A DNA stretch of 64,000 nucleotides from JAITVB01 sp031553805 (GTDB lineage: Bacteria > Bacteroidota > Bacteroidia > Bacteroidales > Rikenellaceae): contig JAVBLC010000017.1 in NCBI GenBank assembly GCA_031553805.1, forward strand, positions 1 to 64,000. Reading direction: 5' to 3'. Of the stretch, positions 43,397 through 50,624 are shown piece by piece. Positions within the stretch are counted from its first letter, which is position 1. The number at the start of each line of letters is the position of its first letter. The translations under genes and the position numbers were made by a program. The notes below the pieces were generated by a model. The model was given only the letters and a program-made list of their open reading frames with translations. It did not search any database and was not told the origin of the DNA.

Positions 43397-43843
43397 ATGG
43401 AAATAGAACGGATCACAACAGATAAAAAGCAATTCCTCGACCTGCTTCTGCTGGCCGACGAACAGGAAAGCATGATTGATCGCTATCTGGAGCAGGGCGA
43501 AATGTTCGCGTTGTATGACGGTGATCTGAGAAGCGTCTGCGTCGTTGTGCCGCTTGATGGGGAAACCTGCGAATTGAAAAATATCGCCACTTACCCGGAA
43601 TACCAGGGCAAGGGTTACGGCAAGGCGTTGATCGGATTTATTTCCGAACAATACAAAAGCAGATACAAGACGATGCTTGTCGGGACGGGCGACTGCCCCA
43701 CGATTTTGTCATTTTACCGGCATTGCGGATTTGAGAAATCACATCGTATCGAGAACTTTTTTACGGATAATTACGACCACCCCATCTTCGAAGAGGGCGT
43801 GCAGCTCGTCGATATGGTCTATTTAAAGAAAAACCTATGGTAG
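43397..43843 (+). CDS. GNAT-family N-acetyltransferase
   Basis: The 148-residue protein has the GNAT acetyl-CoA site ELKNIATYPEYQGKGYGKALIGFI (motif A, Q/R-x-x-G-x-G/A) and motif B with FYRHCGFEKSHRIENFF. Substrate unknown. It begins 6 bp after tsaC and its 3' end overlaps the thioesterase gene by 7 bp, indicating an operon. Confidence 0.88.
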   Translation: MEIERITTDKKQFLDLLLLADEQESMIDRYLEQGEMFALYDGDLRSVCVVVPLDGETCELKNIATYPEYQGKGYGKALIGFISEQYKSRYKTMLVGTGDCPTILSFYRHCGFEKSHRIENFFTDNYDHPIFEEGVQLVDMVYLKKNLW

Positions 43844-44253
43844 AAACGCCGATACAAATGCGGTTCAACGACACCGATATGTTGGGCCACGTCAATAACG
43901 TCAACCTGCAGCACTACTTTGACCTCGGCAAGACGGAGTATTTCCGAAAAGTGCTCGACCAACCCATCGGGCGTGGCGAGCAGGGGCTGATCCAGAAAGC
44001 GATCCACACCACCTATGAGGCGCAAACCCGCCTGGGCGAACCCATCGCCGTGACCACCGTCATCGAGCGGATCGGCAACAAAAGCATCACGTTCCACCAG
44101 GAGGTGATCAATACCGGAACGCGCCAGGTGAAAGCGATCTGCACCTCGACCCTGGTGGCGTTCGACTACCGGTCGCAACAACCGATTCCCGTCCCGGCCG
44201 ACTGGCGCCGGATGATCACCGTGGCCGAAGGGCCCGGGGTTGAGCAGGCGTAA
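43837..44253 (+). CDS. Acyl-CoA thioesterase (4-hydroxybenzoyl-CoA thioesterase-like hotdog)
   Basis: The 138-residue protein begins with the family motif RFNDTDMLGHVNNVNLQHYFDLGKTEYF (catalytic Asp in NDTDMLGHVNN). Hotdog strands follow, such as GEPIAVTTVIERIGNKSITFHQEV. It hydrolyses an acyl-CoA of unknown chain type. It belongs to a different hotdog subfamily from the one at 15214-15642. Confidence 0.9.
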   Translation: MVETPIQMRFNDTDMLGHVNNVNLQHYFDLGKTEYFRKVLDQPIGRGEQGLIQKAIHTTYEAQTRLGEPIAVTTVIERIGNKSITFHQEVINTGTRQVKAICTSTLVAFDYRSQQPIPVPADWRRMITVAEGPGVEQA

Positions 44254-44256
44254 GCG

Positions 44257-45150
44257 ATGTGGCTCACACTGGCGGTTTTTTCGGCCCTCACCCTCGGGGC
44301 GTATGAGGTGGCCAAGAAGATGGCGTTGGACCGCAACGCCGTCATTCCCGTACTGTTTTTAAACATCCTGATCAGCGCCGCCATTTTTCTGCCGTTTTCC
44401 GTGTTGTCGGCCACCACTTCGGTGCTGGACGGGACGCCTGTCCGTGTCGGGGCGGTTTCGATGCTCGCCCATGCGGGCATCTTCCTGAAGGCGATCATCG
44501 TGCTTTCGTCGTGGCTCTTCGCCTATTTTGCGATGAAGCACCTGCCGATCATCATTGTCACTTCGATCAAATCGACCCAACCGGTGTTTGTGCTGGTCGG
44601 TGCGATCCTACTCTTCGGCGAACACCTCAACGGGTGGCAATGGGCGGGGATGGTGCTGGCTATCGTCGCGCTGATCTTCTTTTCGTCGGTGGGCAAACGC
44701 GAGGGCATCGGGGCTGAAAACAACCGGTGGGTCGTGTTCATTTTCCTGGCGACGTTGCTCGGGGCGGTGAGCAGCCTATGGGACAAGCACCTGGTGATGG
44801 CGTTCGATCGGGTGGCGGTGCAGGTCTACACGGCTTATTACCAGACGCTGCTGATGATCCCGATCTTCTTCCTGATATGGTATCCCAGGCGGAAGCAGAC
44901 CACGCCTTTTGTGTGGCGGGGGGCGATCGTGTGGATCTCGGTGCTGCTGACGATCAGTGATTTTGCCTATTTTTATTCGCTGAGTATCGACGATTCGCTG
45001 ATCTCGGTGGTGTCGACGATCCGCAAGGGCGGGGTGATCGTGCCGTTTGTGGCCGGGGCGGTGATGTTCCGAGAGAAGCATATTGGGTGGAAGGCAGCGT
45101 TGCTTGCCATTCTGCTGCTCGGGATTGGGCTGCTTTATTTCGGCTCTTAG
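44257..45150 (+). CDS. Drug/metabolite transporter (EamA) family permease
   Basis: The 297-residue protein has about ten membrane segments arranged as two EamA repeats; the first ends near LFGEHLNGWQWAGMVLAIVALIFF and the second repeats the pattern MFREKHIGWKAALLAILLLGIGLLYF. It begins 3 bp after the thioesterase gene. DMT proteins export metabolites or take up small solutes; the solute here is unknown. It ends 20 bp before a palindrome cluster. Confidence 0.92.
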   Translation: MWLTLAVFSALTLGAYEVAKKMALDRNAVIPVLFLNILISAAIFLPFSVLSATTSVLDGTPVRVGAVSMLAHAGIFLKAIIVLSSWLFAYFAMKHLPIIIVTSIKSTQPVFVLVGAILLFGEHLNGWQWAGMVLAIVALIFFSSVGKREGIGAENNRWVVFIFLATLLGAVSSLWDKHLVMAFDRVAVQVYTAYYQTLLMIPIFFLIWYPRRKQTTPFVWRGAIVWISVLLTISDFAYFYSLSIDDSLISVVSTIRKGGVIVPFVAGAVMFREKHIGWKAALLAILLLGIGLLYFGS

Positions 45151-45170
45151 TTGGTTACCGCAAAGTCACT

Positions 45171-45439
45171 CCAGGAAAACGAAGTTTTAGCTTCGCTGAG
45201 CTCCACTTCGTTTCGGTTCCAGAAAAATTTTTAACTGCGTTGAGCTCGTCTGCCTTCGGCAACCTTGGTTGCGGCGCTTTTTATAAAAAGCGCCAGTCCC
45301 CTCGGCGCAGCCCAATGCGCGGAGGGCACCTTACCCAGAGATTTTTAGCCCGATCCGGCACTTTAGAGGTTACCTCCCTATGCATAAAAATCTCTTGTGC
45401 GCGGGCCAAAACAGTACGGCGGGCATTTGCCCGCCGTAC
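45171..45439. repeat. Intergenic palindrome cluster (flank, X palindrome, Y unit, Z hairpin)
   Basis: In inverted order to the 42.6-kb cluster: flank 45171-45232 (exact reverse complement of 42736-42797), X palindrome 45273-45294 (GGCGCTTTTT / AAAAAGCGCC), Y element with arms near 45337 (AGAGATTTTTA) and 45381 (TGCATAAAAATCTCT), then a perfect 12-bp hairpin 45414-45439 (GTACGGCGGGCA / TGCCCGCCGTAC). It separates the transporter gene from the convergent terminase gene. Confidence 0.8.
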
Positions 45440-45458
45440 CTGTTTACAGCATAACCTA

Positions 45459-46913
45459 TTACTTCGAAAAAGCCACCTTACGAACCCCTTTGTCTCCGCG
45501 AGCGTTAAGCACTTCAACCTCGACGATGCCTGTGAGCACGTCGGCTGCGTCGTGCCACCGGTTGAGGCGGAACGTGCGGCGGTAGCCCCCGAGGTGGGTG
45601 GCAAAATCGGGCCAGCGGCTGCGCCAGTCGGCCGGCATCACCACGTGGCGCAACACCGTCGGGGCATTGGTCAGGATGCGCGACTCTTTGTTCGCCCCCT
45701 GGTGGAACCACTCGACCTTGGTCACCCGCGCCATCCGTTGCACCTGCCGGGCAAAGCCCCGCCCGCCATTGTTGCTTTCGACCGTCGCCACACGTGTCTG
45801 TTGGCGGTTGAGCATCGCCGCGACGGCTTCTTCGGTGTACTCCATCGTTTCCTGGGTGTAGACCACGTCGGTCACGTAGACCATCCCTTCGCGCGAGACG
45901 TCGTAACAGACCGAGCACAAAAAATCGTCGCCCGTGTCGGCCGTGTCGGTGTAGTTGCCTTTTCGAATGATTTCCTCTTCGGGCAGGGCGGAGTAAGTGC
46001 GCAGCGCGTCGCCGTAGAGCAATTGGTCGCGGGTGAGCGGCGCTCCCTGGTACATGCACGAAAACATCACGCGGTCCAACTCGCGTTTCTCTTCCAACAG
46101 GCGCAACGAATGGCGCTCGGGCCAGAGCGGCTCGCCCTCCGGGCGCGGGTCGAGCGGGGTGGGGGCGCTTTCCTTGATCGCTTCGAAATTGAGCCGGAAC
46201 CAATGGTCGGCGGGCGTGTCGCCGATCTGATCCGCCGAGCGGAGGTCGACGATCCGCTCCTTGCGCCCGATGCGCCCGATCAGGTCGTCGTCGTTCCAGC
46301 GGGTGAAGACGATCAGCTCGCGGCTCGCGTTGTGCAGGCGGGTGCGCACGACCGACGTGTACCACTCCCAGGCGTTGTCGCGCACCGTGGGCGAATTGGC
46401 TTCGAGCGCGTCTTTGTAGAGGTCGTCGAGGATCATCACGTCGACCGGGTTGCCGGTGAGCGATCCCTCTCGGCCGGTGGCGATCAATCCTCCGTTGTGG
46501 CCCACGATCTCAAATTCCTCGGCGGTGCGGGTATAACCTTTCTCGCCGCCCTGCTTGAGGCGCGAGGCCGGGAAGGCGAGGCGGTAGTTGCGACTGTCCA
46601 TCACCCGCTGGATCTGGCGGTTGAACTTTGCCGCAAGCGAAAAACTGTACGAAGCGACAGCGATCCGGCAATCGGGATCGATGCCCAGCAACCATGCCGG
46701 CAACAGCACCGACGCTCCGAGTGATTTCCCGTGTTGTGGCGGCAGGGTGACGATCAGCCGCCGGATTTTTCCATCCGCGAATTTTTCGAGAATTTGGTAA
46801 TAGCTTTCGTGGAACGACGTGAAACTCATCGGCCGGTGGACAAACCGGGCGAAGTCGCGCAGGTCTCGCCGGGCCAGTTCGGCGCGGGCTTCGGTTGGCG
46901 TGGGACGATTCAT
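45459..46913 (-). CDS. Phage terminase large subunit
   Basis: The 484-residue protein has the packaging ATPase half with Walker A-like PPQHGKSLGAS and Walker B MILDDLYKD, followed by a coupling motif region (SRELIVFTRWNDDDLIGRI). The C-terminal RNase-H-like nuclease half includes CSVCYDVSREGMVYV and VESNNGGRGFARQVQ with its acidic residues. The length is complete and no internal stop is seen, so the gene may be functional. It overlaps the small-terminase-like gene by 4 bp. The 3' end abuts a palindrome cluster. Confidence 0.93.
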   Translation of the reverse strand: MNRPTPTEARAELARRDLRDFARFVHRPMSFTSFHESYYQILEKFADGKIRRLIVTLPPQHGKSLGASVLLPAWLLGIDPDCRIAVASYSFSLAAKFNRQIQRVMDSRNYRLAFPASRLKQGGEKGYTRTAEEFEIVGHNGGLIATGREGSLTGNPVDVMILDDLYKDALEANSPTVRDNAWEWYTSVVRTRLHNASRELIVFTRWNDDDLIGRIGRKERIVDLRSADQIGDTPADHWFRLNFEAIKESAPTPLDPRPEGEPLWPERHSLRLLEEKRELDRVMFSCMYQGAPLTRDQLLYGDALRTYSALPEEEIIRKGNYTDTADTGDDFLCSVCYDVSREGMVYVTDVVYTQETMEYTEEAVAAMLNRQQTRVATVESNNGGRGFARQVQRMARVTKVEWFHQGANKESRILTNAPTVLRHVVMPADWRSRWPDFATHLGGYRRTFRLNRWHDAADVLTGIVEVEVLNARGDKGVRKVAFSK

Positions 46914-47293
46914 TGCGAGGAGGGTGCTGTTTCTGAAAGTTTGGCCAGTTCCCGGAGCGTGTTCTCGGACAGCGTCGACAGGTCGGCTCCGGCGGGCAAC
47001 TCGATAGCGTCATCGACCGCTCCCGGTTTCTGCTTCCAAAGGTGGGGCGCGCGGTTGGTGAGGGCGAAAAAGATGGCATTCAGGTCGGGCTGGATGTCGC
47101 GCGTGGTTTCGACCCGTTCTTTCAGAACAGGCTCTCCCTCGGGCGAGCGGGTATAGACGATCTTGACCTCGGCCACTTTATACCCCTTGATCTTTTTGCG
47201 CAGCGCCGCCAACGCCTCGTCGTAGCAAAGCTCCAGCGTGTCGTTGCCCGCAGTCGCTTTGGCCGGCGCTTCCGATTTTTTAGCGCGGGCCAT
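46910..47293 (-). CDS. Probable phage terminase small subunit
   Basis: Starting at MARAKKSEAPAKA the protein has 127 residues: a basic N-terminus, a helical middle (LELCYDEALAALRKKI), and the end region DLNAIFFALTNRAPHLWKQK, which is typical of small terminase subunits that recognise packaging DNA. It overlaps the large-subunit start by 4 bp and follows the 96-codon gene with a TAATG overlap. An N-terminal extension in the same frame lacks that coupling. Confidence 0.7.
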   Translation of the reverse strand: MARAKKSEAPAKATAGNDTLELCYDEALAALRKKIKGYKVAEVKIVYTRSPEGEPVLKERVETTRDIQPDLNAIFFALTNRAPHLWKQKPGAVDDAIELPAGADLSTLSENTLRELAKLSETAPSSQ

Positions 47294-47583
47294 TACAAAA
47301 GAAACGTTTTCAGTTCGCTCCAGCTGAAGTCGTTGGCGGCATCGGTTCCGTCGACCGACAACCGGAACTCCCACCACACGGGGACGATGTTCTCAATCAT
47401 GCCCGACCGGTCGCCCCGCTCCGTTTCGCTTTGGCGGTAGACGATCAGCGTGGCGATCAGCGCGGCGTAGCCCTGCGGCGTGTCACACACCACGCGGCCG
47501 TTAAAGAATGAAGCCCCGTCACCGAGCATTTCGAGTAGCCGGTGAGCGATGGCAGCATACGTTTCGGTAGAAATAATAATCAT
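47293..47583 (-). CDS. Small hypothetical gene ahead of the terminase
   Basis: From MIIISTETYAAIAHRLLEMLGDGASFF the protein has 96 residues, no export signal and a Trp-rich C-terminal part (VWWEFRLSV, FSWSEL). Its stop overlaps the next ATG (TAATG). It is the first gene after the divergent promoter region, where phages often place small regulatory or packaging-accessory genes. Function unknown. Confidence 0.65.
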   Translation of the reverse strand: MIIISTETYAAIAHRLLEMLGDGASFFNGRVVCDTPQGYAALIATLIVYRQSETERGDRSGMIENIVPVWWEFRLSVDGTDAANDFSWSELKTFLL

Positions 47584-47601
47584 TTTTTGAATCTGAAAAT
47601 T

Positions 47602-47696
47602 TTGGTTTATTGCGTTGTTTGTGTACTTTTGCTTGCAAACGCAGCGATTAATCAATTTCACATTGCAAATATATACTGCAAAAATTCAAAAAACAA
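47602..47696. promoter_or_regulatory. Divergent promoters with operator-like palindromes
   Basis: Plus strand (repressor): TTG 47602-47604 and TACTTTTG 47624-47631, 19 bp apart. Minus strand (packaging genes): TATATTTG on 47666-47673 and TTG on 47694-47696, 20 bp apart. Inverted repeats TTTGC-TT-GCAAA (47628-47639) and TTGCA-n9-TGCAA (47663-47681) touch both −7 boxes and are likely binding sites for the repressor at 47733. Confidence 0.6.
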
Positions 47697-47732
47697 ATAA
47701 AAGCCCCAATATTAAGATAAATAATTGAACAA

Positions 47733-48416
47733 ATGAATATGAAAGAAAGAATTCGTCAGATACGCAGCATGTTAGGAATGACCCAGGAGCAACTGGGCGA
47801 AGTCCTCGGCGTCAAAAAGAGCACCCTGTCGATGATCGAAACGGGAAAAGCGGCCCTCTCGAACCGCAATAAGCAACTTTTGATTGAAAAATTGAACATC
47901 GATCCCGGTTGGCTCGAAACCGGCGAGGGCGAGATGATCACGGCTTCGTTCAATCCCCACCTGTCGAACGTGCGCGGTACCGACCGTAACCTCTCGGCCC
48001 AGCGCATCCCGCTCTACAACATCGAGGGCACGGCCGGGCTTGTGCCGCTGTTCCTCGACCACCGCTCGATACAGCCGATCGACTATATCCAAATTCCGAA
48101 CCTGCCCAAGTGCGACGGTGCGATCTATATCGTCGGCGACAGCATGTACCCCCTGCTCAAGAGCGGCGACATCGTCCTCTACAAACAGGTCAACGACATC
48201 GCCAACAACATCTTTTGGGGCGAAATGTATCTCATCTCGATCGACATCGACGGCGAGGAGTACATCACCGTGAAATACGTCCAGCGTTCGGAGCGTCCTG
48301 ACCACATTCGCCTGGTGAGCCAGAATCCCCACCATGCCGACAAAGAAATCCACATCGGCCGGGTCAACGCGCTGGCCTTTGTCAAGGCGAGCATCCGGAT
48401 GAATTCGATCCGTTGA
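47733..48416 (+). CDS. Phage-type HTH repressor with S24 (LexA/CI-like) peptidase domain
   Basis: The 227-residue protein has an N-terminal XRE helix-turn-helix (RQIRSMLGMTQEQLGEVLGVKKSTLSMIETG, residues about 5-60) and a C-terminal S24 domain with the catalytic Ser in VGDSMYPLLKSGD and a Lys in TVKYVQRS. Self-cleavage after DNA damage is therefore possible, as in phage CI. It is divergent from the terminase genes across a region with operator-like palindromes, and a strong terminator follows. It is related in layout to the serine-less regulator at 30516-31151. Confidence 0.88.
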   Translation: MNMKERIRQIRSMLGMTQEQLGEVLGVKKSTLSMIETGKAALSNRNKQLLIEKLNIDPGWLETGEGEMITASFNPHLSNVRGTDRNLSAQRIPLYNIEGTAGLVPLFLDHRSIQPIDYIQIPNLPKCDGAIYIVGDSMYPLLKSGDIVLYKQVNDIANNIFWGEMYLISIDIDGEEYITVKYVQRSERPDHIRLVSQNPHHADKEIHIGRVNALAFVKASIRMNSIR

Positions 48417-48430
48417 TTGCGGCAGAAAAC

Positions 48431-48468
48431 AAAAAGAGCGGGCCCCGATTGCGCGGCCCGCTCTTTTT
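48431..48468 (+). terminator. Intrinsic terminator after the repressor gene
   Basis: AAAAAGAGCGGGCC (48431-48444) pairs perfectly with GGCCCGCTCTTTTT (48455-48468). Confidence 0.92.
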
Positions 48469-48480
48469 TATGGAGTGGGT

Positions 48481-48632
48481 TTAATAATTGACCTTTACGT
48501 CGTAGCTGACCCGATACCCGGGAATGCCGTTGACGTTGGTCGCCATCATCGACACGGGACCGTCCAACTCCGGGTCGTAGGTATCCCTACCACCAGGGCC
48601 AGCGCATAAAAAAGGAGGTTTGTTGCCTTCAT
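48481..48632 (-). pseudogene. Remnant of a small secreted-protein gene
   Basis: ATG 48632 (minus) opens a signal-peptide-like start (MKATNLLFYALALVV). After about 20 codons the sequence continues in another frame with YDPELDGPVSMMATNVNGIPGYRVSYDVKVNY and a stop at 48481. The middle seems deleted and the frame shifted. A −7-like TACCTTTG (48692-48699 on the minus strand) and a leader hairpin (48652-48670) still lie upstream. The original function is unknown. Confidence 0.5.
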
Positions 48633-48702
48633 GTCGTTTCGTCTTTTTCACAGGCGCCTCCCCGGCACCCGGAGTTCTTGCTTTGCTTGAACAAAGGTAG
48701 CG

Positions 48703-48749
48703 AAAATAGCCCGCCGTTATTCCCTTTTCAAAAAACAGCGGGCTATTTT
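48703..48749 (-). terminator. Terminator of the MFS gene
   Basis: AAAATAGCCCGC (48703-48714) and GCGGGCTATTTT (48738-48749) are exact complements over 12 bp with a 23-nt loop; the A/T ends act as the U-rich tail. Confidence 0.65.
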
Positions 48750-48761
48750 AACAGAATTGTA

Positions 48762-49991
48762 TTAATTCTTTGAACTGTCGACCAGCTCCCGGTCCATTCC
48801 CATCAGCACCGGAATAAAGAAGCATACTGCCCCGATCGCCACGATTATCGCCCCGGCCACGACAAACACGGTGTTGACCCCGATGCGGTCGGCGAGTGGT
48901 CCGGCGGCCAGCAACCCCAGGGGAGCCGGCAAGATGGCCAGCGTACCGAACAACGAAAAGACGCGGCCCAGCATACCCGGTTCGATCCGGGTCTGGATGA
49001 GCGAGATCAGCGGGCTGTTGAGAAACGGCACGGTCAATCCCATCACCGCCACCCATGCCAGGAACCAGTAGTAACCCGTGCGCGGCAGCACGCCCGAAAG
49101 GGCAAACGCCGCCCCCATTACGATATAGGCCAGTACGATCATCAGCACCCGGCGGCGGTTGGTGCCCCAAATACCGATCAGCACCCCGCCCACGAGCATC
49201 CCTGCGGCGAAGGCCGCCTCGGCCATCCCCATCTGGAATGGCGTGCCGCCGAAATAGTCGTAGGTCATCAGCGGATAGAGCGCTCCGCCCGGCATATAGA
49301 AAAAGATGCAGAGCGTCCACGTCGCCATCAGCACCGTCAGCCCGCGGTCTTGCCAAATGGCGCGCAGGGCGTCGAGCATTTCGCGGATCACGGTGCCCCC
49401 CTTGAGCCCCGTTACAGGTGGTGTGGCCGGGATTTTTATGAACAGCAGGCTCGACGAGGCGATGACGGCGCCCGCTACGTCGATCCACATGATCTGGTCC
49501 ATCGGCATTGCGCTCACCAGCAGTGCTCCCAGGGCCGGGCCGGCGATGTTGGCCACCGATTGCAGTGCCTGGGTGATGCCCGCGATCCGGGTCAGGTGTT
49601 GCTCGGGGGCGAGCAGAGGCACCGAGGCCTGCATTGCCGGATAGTGGAACGCCCCGCCCACCGAGCGGGCGGCGAGCAGGAGGTAGATGTGCCACATCTG
49701 GATCACGTCGTAGCGATACAGGAAAGCGATCACGACGCAACAAAGGGCAATGAAGAGGTCGGCGACGATCATGATCGCCTTGCGGTTCCAACGGTCGACC
49801 CACACCCCGATGAAAGGGCCGAGCACGATCTGGGGTATCAGCCCGGCGATGGCGGCCATCGCCAACACGCTCGCCGAGCCGGTTTCGATCGTCACCCACA
49901 GGATGATGGCGAATTGGACCAGTGCACTGCTCAGCAGCGAAAAGGCCTGGCCCGACCATATAATGAAAAAAGTTCTTTTCCAGGTAGACAT
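48762..49991 (-). CDS. MFS transporter, MefA-like efflux type
   Basis: The 409-residue protein has about twelve membrane segments. The N-terminal MFS motif GVWVDRWNRKAIMIVAD after TM2 and the start TFFIIWSGQAFSLLSSALVQFAIILW resemble macrolide-efflux (Mef) proteins, though housekeeping members of this branch exist and resistance cannot be claimed. The inner-membrane protein exports a solute by proton antiport. A −7-like TATATTTG (50105-50112, minus) and a hairpin lie upstream of its ATG. Confidence 0.9.
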   Translation of the reverse strand: MSTWKRTFFIIWSGQAFSLLSSALVQFAIILWVTIETGSASVLAMAAIAGLIPQIVLGPFIGVWVDRWNRKAIMIVADLFIALCCVVIAFLYRYDVIQMWHIYLLLAARSVGGAFHYPAMQASVPLLAPEQHLTRIAGITQALQSVANIAGPALGALLVSAMPMDQIMWIDVAGAVIASSSLLFIKIPATPPVTGLKGGTVIREMLDALRAIWQDRGLTVLMATWTLCIFFYMPGGALYPLMTYDYFGGTPFQMGMAEAAFAAGMLVGGVLIGIWGTNRRRVLMIVLAYIVMGAAFALSGVLPRTGYYWFLAWVAVMGLTVPFLNSPLISLIQTRIEPGMLGRVFSLFGTLAILPAPLGLLAAGPLADRIGVNTVFVVAGAIIVAIGAVCFFIPVLMGMDRELVDSSKN

Positions 49992-50076
49992 ATAATAGTG
50001 GTGTTAACGGCAACTGTGCGTGTCTTTCGGCACGGAACAATGCTTTTTTCCGCGAACAGTCCGCCGCAATTGCACA

Positions 50077-50112
50077 AGTGCCTCCCGGCACTCGAGATTT
50101 AAAACAAATATA
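50077..50112 (-). promoter_or_regulatory. MFS gene −7 box and leader hairpin
   Basis: On the minus strand TATATTTG (50105-50112) is followed after 12 nt by the perfect hairpin AGTGCC-GGGA-GGCACT (50077-50092). An 85-nt leader remains before the ATG. A second hairpin, TTCCGCC/GGCGGAA, lies upstream at about 50121-50138. No −33 TTG is visible. Confidence 0.5.
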
Positions 50113-50354
50113 TGGAAAAACTTCCGCCGGGCGGCGGAAAAGCCCGGGAAACCGGGGCGGGACTACTTGTTACGCGCTCTGGCAGCAGCGGCGCAGGCGG
50201 CGCGGAGGGATGACCGGTACATCAAACAGGTTTTACTTGGAAAAACAAAGGTAATGATTTTTCTCAAAATAAACAAAAACAGCGCGATCCGTGCAAAAAA
50301 CAACTTCATGCGGTTCGGTGCGGAGTGAAAAAAACTGTTGTCTGGAGCGAAAAA

Positions 50355-50385
50355 TTGGAATATCGCGGAAAAGCGATTACCTTTG
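50355..50385 (+). promoter_or_regulatory. metK promoter
   Basis: TTG (50355-50357) and TACCTTTG (50378-50385) are 20 bp apart, a good Bacteroidetes promoter. Transcription would start near 50392, leaving a 230-nt leader before metK. Confidence 0.7.
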
Positions 50386-50395
50386 TGCTATACAA

Positions 50396-50446
50396 TGTGG
50401 AAAGATTTGGCCGATTGCTACCACACAAAAAAATTGCTAAAGCAGC
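50396..50446 (+). promoter_or_regulatory. SAM-II-like riboswitch candidate in the metK leader
   Basis: Stem TGTGG (50396-50400) / CCACA (50421-50425) encloses a 20-nt loop with GATTT and CGATTGC. A downstream A-rich stretch leads to AATTGCTAAAGC. The order stem-GATTT-ATTGC-stem-AAAA-GCTAAA is that of SAM-II (metA-motif) riboswitches, and CGATT in the loop can pair with AATTG to form the pseudoknot. It starts a few bases after the predicted transcription start of metK. No covariance search was possible. Confidence 0.5.
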
Positions 50447-50546
50447 ACCAGCGCCCCTTGCGGGGTTTCCCGATGCAGAGAGCCGTCCGGCTCGAAAAAG
50501 CTTTTTCTTTGTAACGCTTCAATCAACCAGGTTTTGTGCTTTTCGG

Positions 50547-50603
50547 ATGCCTTTCGGCATACGGATTTATTGACTTCACTATGTCTTAGTGCCTTCCGGT
50601 GCT
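50547..50603 (+). promoter_or_regulatory. Two short hairpins just upstream of metK
   Basis: ATGCC-TTTC-GGCAT (50547-50560) and AGTGCC-TTCC-GGTGCT (50588-50603) are simple stem-loops in the leader, the second 21 nt before the ATG. They resemble leader hairpins of pdxA, miaB and the MFS gene. Between the riboswitch candidate and these lie CCCC-TTGC-GGGG (50453-50464) and GAGCCG/CGGCTC, which could form an expression platform. Confidence 0.5.
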
Positions 50604-50624
50604 TGGCGTTTTTTGGACTTTATT

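Larger units (their letters stand above)
45459..48416. mobile_element. Phage remnant: packaging genes and divergent repressor
   Basis: A terminase large subunit, a small-terminase-like gene and a 96-codon gene on the minus strand face a plus-strand HTH-S24 repressor, a lambda-like regulatory arrangement. No capsid, tail, lysis, replication or integrase gene is present. It is either a decayed prophage, a satellite or a cassette kept by the host. Confidence 0.5.

Noticed and set aside
42824..45150. Composite transposon formed by the 62-bp inverted repeats
   Set aside because: No transposase lies between or beside the repeats, no target duplication is seen, and the enclosed genes are ordinary; an interspersed repeat family explains the ends better.
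45087..46724. 545-codon open frame on the plus strand
   Set aside because: Antisense to the terminase and running through the palindrome cluster; no domain and biased composition.
48762..49991. Macrolide resistance gene
   Set aside because: The MFS protein resembles Mef-type exporters, but such similarity is common among housekeeping transporters and no resistance context is present.
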